A DNA stretch of 41,636 nucleotides from Rhodocyclaceae bacterium (GTDB lineage: Bacteria; Pseudomonadota; Gammaproteobacteria; Burkholderiales; Rhodocyclaceae). The notes beneath the pieces are model-generated. The model saw only the letters and a list, made by a program, of their open reading frames with translations, had not been told where the DNA came from and did not search any database. Position 1 is the stretch's first letter. Every line of letters starts with the position of its first letter. The stretch is from positions 1-41,636 of the forward strand of contig JAGRGD010000062.1 of NCBI GenBank assembly GCA_020445665.1, read 5' to 3'. A program made the position numbers and the translations under genes. Below, in pieces: positions 1 through 8,305 of this stretch.

Positions 1-126
1 CAGCATGTTCATGGTGATCATCCTCGATAGACCCGCTCAAGAAACGAGCAGGCGAGTGAATCACCCTGGTCAATTTTCGGCGCACATCACCCCCGAAAAC
101 TGCTCAATTTTCAACGCGCAGCAACA
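1..126 (-). mobile_element. Terminal part of an IS21-like insertion sequence, running off the left edge
   Basis: Two copies of a (G/C)TCAATTTTC-(A/G)-rich motif lie at about 69-84 and 104-120, the arrangement of multiple terminal repeats typical of IS21-family ends. Read on the minus strand the element begins TGTTGCTGCGCG at 126, fitting a TG..CA terminus. About 110 bases further in, a minus-strand ATG (near 15-17 or 10-12) opens a reading frame (M-I-T-M-N-M-L) that leaves the window and would be the IstA-type transposase start. Only the end is visible, so the family call rests on the repeats and layout. No transposase domain can be checked here. Confidence 0.55.
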
Positions 127-507
127 CTCAGAGCGCTGTGGCGCACCCGAGACTGGGAATGCCCGGCCCTTGGCCGCACTGCACGCGACGGAATCCTGAC
201 CTATGTTGGCGCAAGTCTTTTCTGCGAAGTGGAAAAGACATACGTTGCCGCGAGCCATGCACGTCCTCTTGTCAAAGGCTTGATTGAGGATTGGCTGCTC
301 TCAATGGTCGAGGCGCTGCTCGAAGGAACTCCGGTGGAGACGGCCATCCGATTCCATGCGCCGCTGCCGAGCAAATTTCCACCAGAATGGTCTGTGGCCG
401 AGGAAGGCCTCCGCCTGAAGACTTGCATTAGCAAACGCCATCAGCGCTCTTTACGAGTGCGCCTTCAGCGGCGGTGTAAAAGTAGCCCCCACGACGAAGA
501 GCAATAA
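127..507 (+). pseudogene. Possible gene fragment cut by the IS21-like element
   Basis: An open frame continues from the IS boundary to a TAA at 507 without a convincing start or ribosome binding site. An internal GTG at 229 would give 92 residues. The stretch around ILTYVGASLF and LVKGLIEDWLLSMVEALLEG reads like real protein, while the last 30 residues are arginine-rich and look out of frame or degenerate. I do not recognise the family. It is most simply the 3' remnant of a gene interrupted by the insertion. Confidence 0.25.
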
Positions 508-945
508 CCCAGAAGTGCTGTGAAAATTCCCCACGAAAATGTGCGGATTCTCGGGCTCGCAGAAGGGCGGACGTAATCTGAGTCTAGTGCTACCGCGGGG
601 ACGTAACTTTGGTCTAGTCCTACCCCTAGTCAGCGGATGACGTCCAAAGTAGGGCCTCTCAAGAATTTAGACATCCCATGACGTCCACTCCCAGCGATGC
701 GCATCCAGGTAAACACTAGGGTTTACTTAATACACATTATACGCAGGCCAACATACCCACGCGGGGGCACTTCTCGAGATTGCGGCCGCCTCGATCCTGT
801 ACCAGCCCACCTGGCACGCCAGGCCACTAAACCCTCATCCGTTCGTTCGCCCACGTCGACCGCCCGCAGGCCCATTGCTGGAATCCTTGCGCGTGCACGG
901 GCAACGTAAGCCCGTTTGCATTGCCCGCGACGCATGCGGCCACCC
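508..945. other. Non-coding stretch with IS-like repeats and a small dyad
   Basis: No credible gene is seen. The stretch holds the repeats described at 567-655 and a perfect 6-base dyad GTAAAC-N6-GTTTAC at 709-726. The short open frame at 697-909 has no recognisable protein signature and its dense arginine/proline content is typical of spurious frames in GC-rich DNA. Confidence 0.4.
567..655. repeat. Direct and inverted GGACGTAA/TAGTCCTACC repeats, probable IS-end remnant
   Basis: A unit of the form GACGTAA-TCTGA/CTTTG-GTCTAGT-CCTACC occurs twice in tandem (567-594 and 597-624). A partly inverted match GACGTCCAAAGTAGG follows at 641-655, and another GACGTCC lies near 680. Clustered direct plus inverted short repeats outside genes are typical of transposase-binding ends. 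No transposase is attached, so the element is unidentified. Confidence 0.4.
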
Positions 946-3261
946 ATGACCGGACGACACCACGCCGCGCCGCCGCGCGAGCCAGCCCCTTACACCCGCA
1001 TCGCCCGTGGAACGCGCCGCCTCGCAACCGGCGCCATCCTGCTCACGCTGGCCGCCGCTGCGGTGGCCCGAACAGTGCCGTTCCACCTGCAACTGGTCGA
1101 CGCCGAATGCCGTCCGGTGCCCGGCCATTCCGTCGCCTTCATAGAGAGCCGACGGGCCAGCGGCTACTACGGCGTCGGCAAACGAAATACCGTCGAACAG
1201 CGGGCCGTTTCCGATGCCGACGGCCGACTCGAGCTGCGCATCGATCCGGAGAGTGTGCACCTGCGCTTTGTGTCCGTTGTGGACGGCCGCGAACCGCAGG
1301 ACATGCCCTTGCTGCGGGAATTCTCGATCCACGATTTCATCTGGCACGACCGCGGCCGCAACTACCCGGAGAGCCCGCTGGCGCCGCTGGCGCGCACCAC
1401 GCTCGAGCGCCCCCTGAAGCTCTATCCCGATCTGCAGCGACGCACCCGCGACGACGCCGTCCACCGCATCGGAACCCTGCAGTTCGGCCAGGTCTGGCAG
1501 CGGCTCGAGCTGCCCTGGCAGATTGGCGGCGGCAACATCGCCAGCTTGCGCTATCGCCTGGTCGACGGCGTGCCGCGCCTCGAGCTGCGCGCCGAGGGCC
1601 CGAGCGGCGTGGTCCGGGTCGCCGACATCGACGGCACGGATGACCTCGCCAGCCTCACCGGCCACGCACCGGTCCTTGCCTTCGACCTGCCGCCCGGCCG
1701 GACACGGCACGTCTTTCACCTGTTCGGCCCGGATCAGCGCTGGTCCACCCAGATCAGCCTGGAAGCGCTGCTCGGGGCCGATGGGCGGACCGCGCACTAT
1801 GCCCTGTCGGCCGACACCCGCGTCCCGCGCGACATCGTCCGCCCGTCGGCCAGTGACCCATCCGTCGGGAGCGAACCCGTGCGCCACCATCCGGTGGAGC
1901 GCTGCGGCGGTGTCATGGACCGATCGCCCACCGGCGCCCTGGCCAGCCTGACGACCGAGATACTGGCGTTTCTTCGCAGCCGGATGGACGGATCCCTACC
2001 CGGCAGCACGCCTGTCGCGCTCGCGATGGCGCTGGAAAAGCGCCTCGCCGATCCCGCCTTGTCCCTCGACGAAGTCAGCGCGATGCTCCCCCCGCGCGAC
2101 GACCTGGCCGGACTGGACCGCAACTGGCAGGCGCGCCTCTACCTGGCCGCCATCGACAACAACGCACCGGTGCCCGGGCGACACGCACTGGTTTACGACG
2201 CGGCCCGCGAGTACCGCTTCCCGGACCTCCTGCGACGGCTGGCCGGCGACCCGCGCACACCGCTCCCCATTCTCGAAGCCATCTGGGCCGCCGAGCCCGG
2301 CTTGGCGCCAGTCCTGATCGCCAATCCGGGCATCGACGAAGCCTTCGTGTCGCGCTTGCTCGACGACGCCGAATCGGGTGCCGGGGAGAAGCCGGCATGG
2401 GGAGCGGAAGCGGCCCGCCACCCGAGCGCCGGCCCGGCGACCCACGAACGGCTCATTCGCTGGCTGGAGTCCGGCACCGAAGGCCTCCGCGACGACGCCA
2501 CGCCCCCCGACGCCCTGACCGAGCGGCTGATATGGGCAATGGCCCCCCTCGCCGACCGCCCCGACCTGCGGGATGACCATCGCGACCGCATCACCGCCCT
2601 CTTCGTCCGCCTCGACGACGTGCCGGTCGACGCCTGGCTGGTGCGACGACTCATCGACAACGCACAGTTTCGCAACACGTGGCGGCAACAACTCGACGCC
2701 ACCCTGTCGACAAGCGCGCCGACCCATAACCAGAAAAGAAGAATTGCCAGGGTCTGGGAGGGCTTCCTGGCGAGCGGCCAGCCGAATCCCGCCGAACGGA
2801 AGACCATTGAAGCGTGGATGCGGTCCGCCGGCTTGTCGAATATCGCCGTGCCCTGGCGGCTACCCGAGCACGAGCGCCAGCGCTCCCTTGAGCGGGTCCT
2901 CGGCAAGGACTGGGTCGAACCGCCCGATGGCGCGCCCTACTTTGACCCCGCCTGGTCTGACGACCGCCGCCATTTCCTCGCCGGAAATCTCGCCGCGCCG
3001 CCGGCAATTCTGGCCGGCCTGTTCGAGCACGACCCACGGGAGCGCATCATCAAGGCTCTTGCGGGCCACCCGAACACGCCGGCGCGAACGCTCGACACCC
3101 TCGCCGACACCTACTGGTCTCGGGACGCCAACCCCTCCCCTTCTCCCTGGATCGCGACCGGCCTCTATTGCAACCCGAACTTCCCGGACGCCCGACGCGG
3201 GCGCCTGCCCTATCGGATGGATACGGATTGCGAGGCGTATCGGTTACAGACCTTCAGATAG
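946..3261 (+). CDS. Secreted protein with leucine-rich-variant (LRV)-like repeats
   Basis: The 771-residue product has an arginine-rich N-terminus followed by a hydrophobic segment ending ALA-type (LLTLAAAAVA), so export is likely. Residues about 30-290 are a beta-rich region without a recognised family. From about residue 360 on, several units read like LRV repeats, for example RLAGDPRTPLPILEAIW, FLAGNLAAPPAILAGLF and ALAGHPNTPARTLDTLA. The usual LRV consensus is LA-x-NP-x-TP-x3-L-x2-LA. Upstream ATGs at 916 and 934 are possible starts. The start at 946 is preferred because it leaves the shortest basic n-region, but no clear Shine-Dalgarno supports any of them. The gene stands alone between mobile-element debris and a low-GC island. 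Function is unknown. Confidence 0.75.
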   Translation: MTGRHHAAPPREPAPYTRIARGTRRLATGAILLTLAAAAVARTVPFHLQLVDAECRPVPGHSVAFIESRRASGYYGVGKRNTVEQRAVSDADGRLELRIDPESVHLRFVSVVDGREPQDMPLLREFSIHDFIWHDRGRNYPESPLAPLARTTLERPLKLYPDLQRRTRDDAVHRIGTLQFGQVWQRLELPWQIGGGNIASLRYRLVDGVPRLELRAEGPSGVVRVADIDGTDDLASLTGHAPVLAFDLPPGRTRHVFHLFGPDQRWSTQISLEALLGADGRTAHYALSADTRVPRDIVRPSASDPSVGSEPVRHHPVERCGGVMDRSPTGALASLTTEILAFLRSRMDGSLPGSTPVALAMALEKRLADPALSLDEVSAMLPPRDDLAGLDRNWQARLYLAAIDNNAPVPGRHALVYDAAREYRFPDLLRRLAGDPRTPLPILEAIWAAEPGLAPVLIANPGIDEAFVSRLLDDAESGAGEKPAWGAEAARHPSAGPATHERLIRWLESGTEGLRDDATPPDALTERLIWAMAPLADRPDLRDDHRDRITALFVRLDDVPVDAWLVRRLIDNAQFRNTWRQQLDATLSTSAPTHNQKRRIARVWEGFLASGQPNPAERKTIEAWMRSAGLSNIAVPWRLPEHERQRSLERVLGKDWVEPPDGAPYFDPAWSDDRRHFLAGNLAAPPAILAGLFEHDPRERIIKALAGHPNTPARTLDTLADTYWSRDANPSPSPWIATGLYCNPNFPDARRGRLPYRMDTDCEAYRLQTFR

Positions 3262-3775
3262 CGGAGGTCGGTGAGCCTCCGGGACGCGCTTGCCACACGC
3301 GGTACCCGATCAAAACGGATGTCAGAAGGGTTCTTTCACTCAGAGAACCGTCCGAACCCCGGTGGCAGCAACTCGGCCCGAGCGGCCGATGGACGTTTTC
3401 CGCGGACGCAGACGTTGAGGCGGACCGCACACCGGTAAGCCGCCATTCGCCTTGCTGCGCCACTTCTCCCGGACGACGGGCAGCATTCTGAGCGCTTCCG
3501 AGGTTGGCCCGAGACTTGGCGAGGTCTCTGTACGGCCACATCCGGCCGTTCGAGGCACAAGCCGTATAGCGGGCGTTCGGGACGTGCGTTATGCTACACG
3601 CCTAGATGCAAATGGCACTTCAATTAAATCGGATTGACGAAGGTTGAACGCGGTCGTTTCTGTCGGTTCACTTTACTAGACAATAAATTCACGCATTAAA
3701 ACAGACACCTGCGCGGGATTTTGCTCCGCATATCAGTGTTATCAAGCGATTTTTCGGCCTATACAAGTTAGGCGA
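3262..3775. other. Intergenic stretch at the edge of the low-GC island
   Basis: No gene is supported. An inverted repeat GGTTCT-N9-AGAACC lies at 3329-3349. Base composition shifts from GC-rich to AT-rich after about 3600. Two sequences fitting the integron core-site consensus GTTRRRY, or its GTTATGC variant known from Vibrio cholerae repeats, occur at 3588-3594 (GTTATGC) and 3767-3773 (GTTAGGC). See the matching finding. Confidence 0.35.
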
Positions 3776-5632
3776 TTGCATGACTCTCCAGACACAACAC
3801 TTTCTATGACAAAAAAATTACAGTTGACTCGAAATCTATTTCTGGAATGCAACTGGACTTATGATGTCGCCGCAGATGACCGCCTCGGGTATTCTTCCGT
3901 TATGGGGTGCCTGCAGAAGCATTCAAAGGAAATGTTAGATCAGGGTAAGAAGGAGCATTCCGAAGCTCTCGATCTGCTAGCACGGTCTGCATCAATGACG
4001 TTAGTGCCGAACAGTATCAACGAACCCTTTTAAGCGTACTTTCAAGACTTTCAGGCAGGGCGTAGATCGGCTCTGCCTGATGACTTTACGCAAGATGAGC
4101 TGGCGTTCTTTGAGGAAATTCTGAATGACATCAAAGAGCCATGGCTAAAGGCAAGACTTGCCGATCTGCTGTGGCTGTTAAGAACACCAAAAAACCCAGA
4201 GCATGCGAAGGTGGCAATAGATTCATATGTTTCCCAGCCGATTGATGATGAAACGTGGCATCGTGATGTAAACGTTTGCTGGGAACGTGCTGTACGACTG
4301 TGCATGCAAATCAGAGACTTTTATCGCTTGAGCGCGGTAAAGAGGCAGCTATTTTCAGCCTTTTGTTCTGAATATCCAAGAAGCAAATTTATGGCATTTT
4401 GGATAGCAGATTTGTTGGATAATCTTAAAATTGATGGTGACTTTAGAGAGGATATAGCGGCTTCCCTCCACAGCAAGGCAAAAGACTTACTTAAAGATGG
4501 TGACTTCCACTCTGCCAGATCGTACTTTGAGTTGGCTTCAAAGAAGTATCAGCAATGCGATGATGAGAATAGCTGGCTGGAATCTCTAATTGCGATAGCT
4601 GAGTGTTTTGAGCTAGAGGCAGATTCGCGATCTAGCGGAAGCAATGTGGTGGCTAACTTCTTCTTTGAGAACGCTATTCAAGCATATCGCCGCATTCCTA
4701 CAAAGCATCGAGCCGCTTATGGCGTCGAGGAAAAGATCGTATCGATTCGTGACAAAGTAGTAGTCTCAGGAAAAGCTTCCCTAGCCGAAATGGATATGCT
4801 CGAGACCCCAGAGATCGACATTTCAGATATTGTGAAGCAATCTATTGCGCATGTCTCTGGGAGGCGGAGTTCAGAAGAAGCACTGCTCTCTTTCACGAGT
4901 TTGTTTAGCGGGCCAAAATACAAGGACCTTAGTGAAAGCGCGAAAGAAGTAATGCAGAAAAGCCTGTTTAGCAACTTGTTTGGATCAAGCCATATGAGCA
5001 GTGATGGGCGTGTTATCGCAAAAACCCCTGCCATGAATCTGGGGGCAGGTGAAGATGATCCTGCCAATAAAGCAGCGCTCCATAGGCAAATTCAGCAACA
5101 GCTTTCTATTCAAATTCAGCTTGTGGTTGAAGGTCAAATATTGCCAGCACTTGGGCAGTTGCTTATGGAGCATAGGTTTAGAAAGGAATTTATGGTGGCC
5201 GTTTGTCATCACTCGCCGATAGTTCCACAGGGGCGAGAACAGCTTCTTGGGTATGCGCTATGGCTAGGTTTTGAGTACGAATTCGGAGCCGCAATCCACC
5301 TACTTTGCCCGCAGATCGAACATATTGTGCGTTCACAGCTAAAGGGAGCTGGCGCCCATACGACTAATATTGACAGGGAAGGCATTGAAAATGAAAATGG
5401 ATTAAGCACACTGATGGAAATGGAAGAGGCGCTTAATTTATTCGGTGAAGACGCATCATTTGAGATGAAGAGTGTTTTTACCGATGCTCTTGGATTTAAT
5501 TTGCGCAATGAGGTAGCCCATGGTTTGCTAGATGACAATGCCTCGTCATCAATACATAGCATTTATGCATGGTGGATGCTTCTTAGAATTGTTATTCGCT
5601 CACTAATGGATGGAAATTCCAAGGGTTCATAG
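3776..5632 (+). pseudogene. DUF4209/HEPN-like gene interrupted by an in-frame TAA
   Basis: One continuous reading frame runs from a TTG at 3776 (or a more ordinary ATG at 3806) to the stop at 5632, broken only by TAA at 4031-4033. Protein-like sequence continues in the same frame directly after the stop (AYFQDFQAGRR..DDFTQDELAFFEEIL), so this is a nonsense change in one gene, not two genes. A single C-to-T change from CAA would explain it. Without the stop the product would be about 608 residues from the ATG. The C-terminal third matches the DUF4209 type, and NLRNEVAHG carries an R-x4-H motif as in HEPN domains, many of which are RNases in toxins and defence systems. The region is much more AT-rich than the flanks, which indicates transfer. 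A sequencing error is the main alternative. Confidence 0.7.
4211..5632 (+). CDS. C-terminal DUF4209-domain reading frame that stays open after the TAA
   Basis: If translation restarts downstream of the TAA, the best candidate is GTG at 4211, giving 473 residues. It would contain the helical middle region and the complete C-terminal DUF4209-like domain (about residues 340-465) with the RNEVAH motif near residue 430. It would lack the N-terminal domain that normally precedes DUF4209. No good ribosome binding site is seen before the GTG, and the coding sequence clearly extends upstream to 4034, so this start is unlikely to be native. The entry marks the intact part of the broken gene. Confidence 0.5.
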   Translation: MAIDSYVSQPIDDETWHRDVNVCWERAVRLCMQIRDFYRLSAVKRQLFSAFCSEYPRSKFMAFWIADLLDNLKIDGDFREDIAASLHSKAKDLLKDGDFHSARSYFELASKKYQQCDDENSWLESLIAIAECFELEADSRSSGSNVVANFFFENAIQAYRRIPTKHRAAYGVEEKIVSIRDKVVVSGKASLAEMDMLETPEIDISDIVKQSIAHVSGRRSSEEALLSFTSLFSGPKYKDLSESAKEVMQKSLFSNLFGSSHMSSDGRVIAKTPAMNLGAGEDDPANKAALHRQIQQQLSIQIQLVVEGQILPALGQLLMEHRFRKEFMVAVCHHSPIVPQGREQLLGYALWLGFEYEFGAAIHLLCPQIEHIVRSQLKGAGAHTTNIDREGIENENGLSTLMEMEEALNLFGEDASFEMKSVFTDALGFNLRNEVAHGLLDDNASSSIHSIYAWWMLLRIVIRSLMDGNSKGS

Positions 5633-6135
5633 CTTATTCAGACTCAAAGAATGCTAAGGCGCATAACAAGCGGCTGCACCGGACAAGTGCTCACTGTTTC
5701 CTCTTGTGAAACAAACGTATAAAAGCCCGCCATCAAAGAAAGTGCTCGGAGAGCCGGGCGTCGAGCGGCTGCTTTGCTCGCGGCTTACAGACCTCCTAGG
5801 TTCGAGGACGCCAGGCCACTTGAATTAGTTGGGCGACCGCTTTCTGAGTGCTGCAGACTTTGGCACTGATGGTTCGCCACGCGACTGTCTGGTGGACCGC
5901 TATATGCAAAAAGGGAGCCGCCGGGGCGCAATGCTCGGGGAACAGCCACCGGCGCAAAGGGCCCGTCAGCCTATTGAAAAGCTGCCACCCTGCCGCCAAG
6001 TTGAGCGGTGTTCAGCATGGAGCGACCGCTCGGACAACAATGGCGAGTCCATGCCCCAGCGTGCGCGGGGTGCCGAACGACCAAATGAGGAACAAAGCGA
6101 CGAACTTCTTGACCAACTTGGTGGGCCCTGATCGC
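5633..6135. other. Intergenic stretch after the DUF4209 gene
   Basis: No gene is supported. GCATAAC at 5661-5667 followed by AAGCGGCTGCACCGGAC resembles the 5' half of an integron attC site, and GTTGGGC at 5828-5834 fits the 3' core consensus. Their 174-base spacing is longer than usual and no convincing long stem was found by eye. The short open frames in 5829-6213 have no protein signature. Confidence 0.3.
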
Positions 6136-6681
6136 TCATTCCTGAACTTCGCGAACCAACTTCGAGGACCAAGGACACCAGTGGTTGCCGGGAAGGAATG
6201 CACCACCAACTGAGTCGAGGTCTTCCTCAACGAGGCTAGCTGCTGCATCGCATACCTCAATCGCAAACTCGAAGAAGCCGATTGAGCTCGGCTCGAGATG
6301 AAAACTCCAGTTCGGATTGTAGCTCTCAGCAGATTTGACGATCAAGCCCTGTACGTGGACCTTACTCTTTTCCGTTCCGTTGATTACCTTTCGTGCATGC
6401 GCAATTTTTTCAGCTTCTACGAGCATTATGATGAAAGGCTTGTTACTCGAATCAATCACCTCAAAATACGCCACTTCGCTAGCCTCGATTTCTGGAGATG
6501 TTACGCGTATTAGCACTTCTAGACTATTAACTTGAATAAATCCACCGTTTTCCCCTCTGACGCTGACAAGTTCCCAGCCAACAAGAGAACTCGGCAAGGA
6601 CTCTTTTGCTGTCGCGATTGCAGCCTGCAGGGCCTCATGAAAGTCACCACGTTCCGATACTCCTCGGTACTCTTTGCTCAT
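6136..6681 (-). CDS. BP74-domain protein with extra N-terminal domain
   Basis: The 181-residue product has two parts. Residues 1-65 form a small alpha/beta region containing GWELVSVRGENGGF and a beta strand (LEVLIRV). I do not recognise it with certainty. Residues about 70-181 match the BP74 type domain: AYFEVID.., a KIAHARKVINGTEKSKVHVQG segment, YNPNWSFHLEPSSIGFFEFAIEVCD, and the C-terminal GGAFLPGNHWCPWSSKLV. BP74-type domains were named from Dictyostelium and also occur in actinobacterial secreted proteins. Their biochemical role in bacteria is not established. No signal peptide is seen here. The gene lies 142 bases downstream of the Schlafen-like gene on the same strand and shares its moderate GC content, so the two may be co-transferred. 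Confidence 0.72.
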   Translation of the reverse strand: MSKEYRGVSERGDFHEALQAAIATAKESLPSSLVGWELVSVRGENGGFIQVNSLEVLIRVTSPEIEASEVAYFEVIDSSNKPFIIMLVEAEKIAHARKVINGTEKSKVHVQGLIVKSAESYNPNWSFHLEPSSIGFFEFAIEVCDAAASLVEEDLDSVGGAFLPGNHWCPWSSKLVREVQE

Positions 6682-6823
6682 GATCTTCGTCCTTGTGACT
6701 ATACTGAAGGGCTCCTTCTCGAAGCCCGGCGCCCACGATCGGGCGCGTTCGAGGGGATGACGGCTTTTGCGACAACAATAGTGGACGGCGGGTCGAACGT
6801 CGCCTGCTATTTGTTCGTATTTT

Positions 6824-7855
6824 TCATTCCTTCCCAGCCTTTCCTTTCAGAACATTGGCCAAGAACTCGACAGCGGCGTGATTGTAGATGCTGGGAGTTG
6901 CTGCCGGAATCTTTCCGCTTTCGCGATAGGCGTCTTCTTGCTTCTTATTTCGAAAATTGTACGCAGAATAGTCCGTGTTGTTCTTGAGGTCGTTGTCCTG
7001 GATGCATCGCCACACGTCATTGCGTCCCACACCAGGTAACTGCTTCCCTACTTCATCGGCAAGCTCGAATGCGGATAAGGGGTAGTTCTTGATGAGGTTT
7101 TCCTTGACCTTCTTGATGATTTCGATCTGATCAACAGGCACAACATCACCAACAAGTTGCAGAGCCGTTGCGCCGCCCTTCTCGACAAACTCGCCTTGCT
7201 TAATGAATTTGAGCTTCGACGCCAACCCTTCGTCCAAGACCATAATTCTTGAATCGTCTTTCTCGATCAGAGCCTTTTCCGTATCTAGAATTGCGGCGTT
7301 CTGAGGGCCGGCGCGGCCGATCTTAGACATGAGGTCGAGCCAGTGCTGGTTATTCTGTTCGATCCTGTGATTGATGATGCTTTCCAGTTCTGCACTTCGT
7401 ATTTTTTGGGTTCGACCACCGTACCGATAGTAGATCTCGCCGTTCTTAATGATTTGATCCTTCCCTTCATCCTTGCGTGCGATCACAGGCTTTGTCTGAG
7501 CCGAATATATCCGTAGGACTCCGAATTGCAGTCCATCTAATTCAACGTTGGCTTGAGCCCACTCAATGTCTGAGGAAAAAATTTCAAGTAGGAATCCAGT
7601 TATCTTCTCGGGATCAACCCTTTCAAACTGTTTGATGGACTTGTCGGACATGCCGATCAAGATTCGAGGAGCGTCCTTCACGCCAAAAATCAGGTAGCCA
7701 CCGCGATTGTTTGCGAAGGCAGCAAAATCGCGAAAATAGTCGGCAAGTGCTGCTAAGTTGAACTGCTCCTTGAACTCGAGTTCCTGACCCTCTCTATGGA
7801 ACAGACGTTCACCGTTCAGTCGGAGAAGCTCCTTAACCACCTCCACATCAATCAT
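6824..7855 (-). CDS. Schlafen/AlbA_2-type putative nucleic-acid-binding protein
   Basis: The 343-residue product opens with a short helix and then the AlbA_2 signature: EGQELEFKEQFN at about 23-34, FAAFANNRGGYLIFGVKD at about 44-61, and the strand-rich stretch ending YYRYGGRTQKI near 150. This domain is shared with the catalytic core of Schlafen proteins and with many bacterial proteins first annotated as ATP-dependent regulators. The C-terminal half (about 200-343) is helical, with a region around LSAFELADEVGKQLPGVGRNDVW that could be a winged-helix DNA-binding part. ATG at 7855 is the first in-frame ATG, and its Shine-Dalgarno is weak. The gene sits in the AT-richer island and may be a defence or stress gene. 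That role is inferred from the family and place only. Confidence 0.72.
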   Translation of the reverse strand: MIDVEVVKELLRLNGERLFHREGQELEFKEQFNLAALADYFRDFAAFANNRGGYLIFGVKDAPRILIGMSDKSIKQFERVDPEKITGFLLEIFSSDIEWAQANVELDGLQFGVLRIYSAQTKPVIARKDEGKDQIIKNGEIYYRYGGRTQKIRSAELESIINHRIEQNNQHWLDLMSKIGRAGPQNAAILDTEKALIEKDDSRIMVLDEGLASKLKFIKQGEFVEKGGATALQLVGDVVPVDQIEIIKKVKENLIKNYPLSAFELADEVGKQLPGVGRNDVWRCIQDNDLKNNTDYSAYNFRNKKQEDAYRESGKIPAATPSIYNHAAVEFLANVLKGKAGKE

Positions 7856-8305
7856 AGGCAGGGCCTTTCATGGGACTCGTAATCGGGTGCGAAATCGCCT
7901 GCTAACAATGGCATGCAGAATATCAGGCCAGGAAGGATGTGGATTTCTTGCGCCGATTTCAGGTTGAGAAAATTAAACCGACAGAAAAGATCGCACTCAA
8001 CCGTTGTTGATCCGGCTAGCTTGAATCCATGTCTGGATCTAGGCTTAAAGCATAACGCGTCTCTCGCACTGCAGCTATACGGCTGATTGTTCAACCTGCG
8101 GGACACGGCCGGACAGGGATCTTGCCAAGTTGCTGGCCAACGTCGGAAGCGCTCGAAAGTTTGGGGTAGGTCTAGCAAAGTAGCACTTTTCTACGATTAC
8201 AAATGGCCGCTTCGGCCGAGTAGCCGTCGTTACCCAGCAGCGACTGGCTCTCGAAACGTCGCGGCCAGCCTCCACCGAGAGAAGCCCCCTTCCCTACCCC
8301 ATTGA
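7856..8305. other. Intergenic stretch between island and LysR gene
   Basis: No gene is supported. The only structure noted is a small stem GGCCG-CTT-CGGCC at 8206-8218. The GC content rises again across this stretch, so the right edge of the acquired region is probably inside it. Confidence 0.35.

Noticed and set aside
835-1890. Long minus-strand open frame of 351 codons opposite the LRV protein
   Set aside because: It lies on the opposite strand of a better gene, has low-complexity Arg/Gly/Ala sequence, and has no family signature. It is an effect of high GC at third positions.
5829-6213. Two overlapping short plus-strand frames after the DUF4209 gene
   Set aside because: No start with a ribosome binding site and no protein-like sequence; they overlap the BP74 gene end on the other strand.
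8087-8305. 72-codon plus-strand frame between island and LysR gene
   Set aside because: Composition is random-looking and there is no ribosome binding site.
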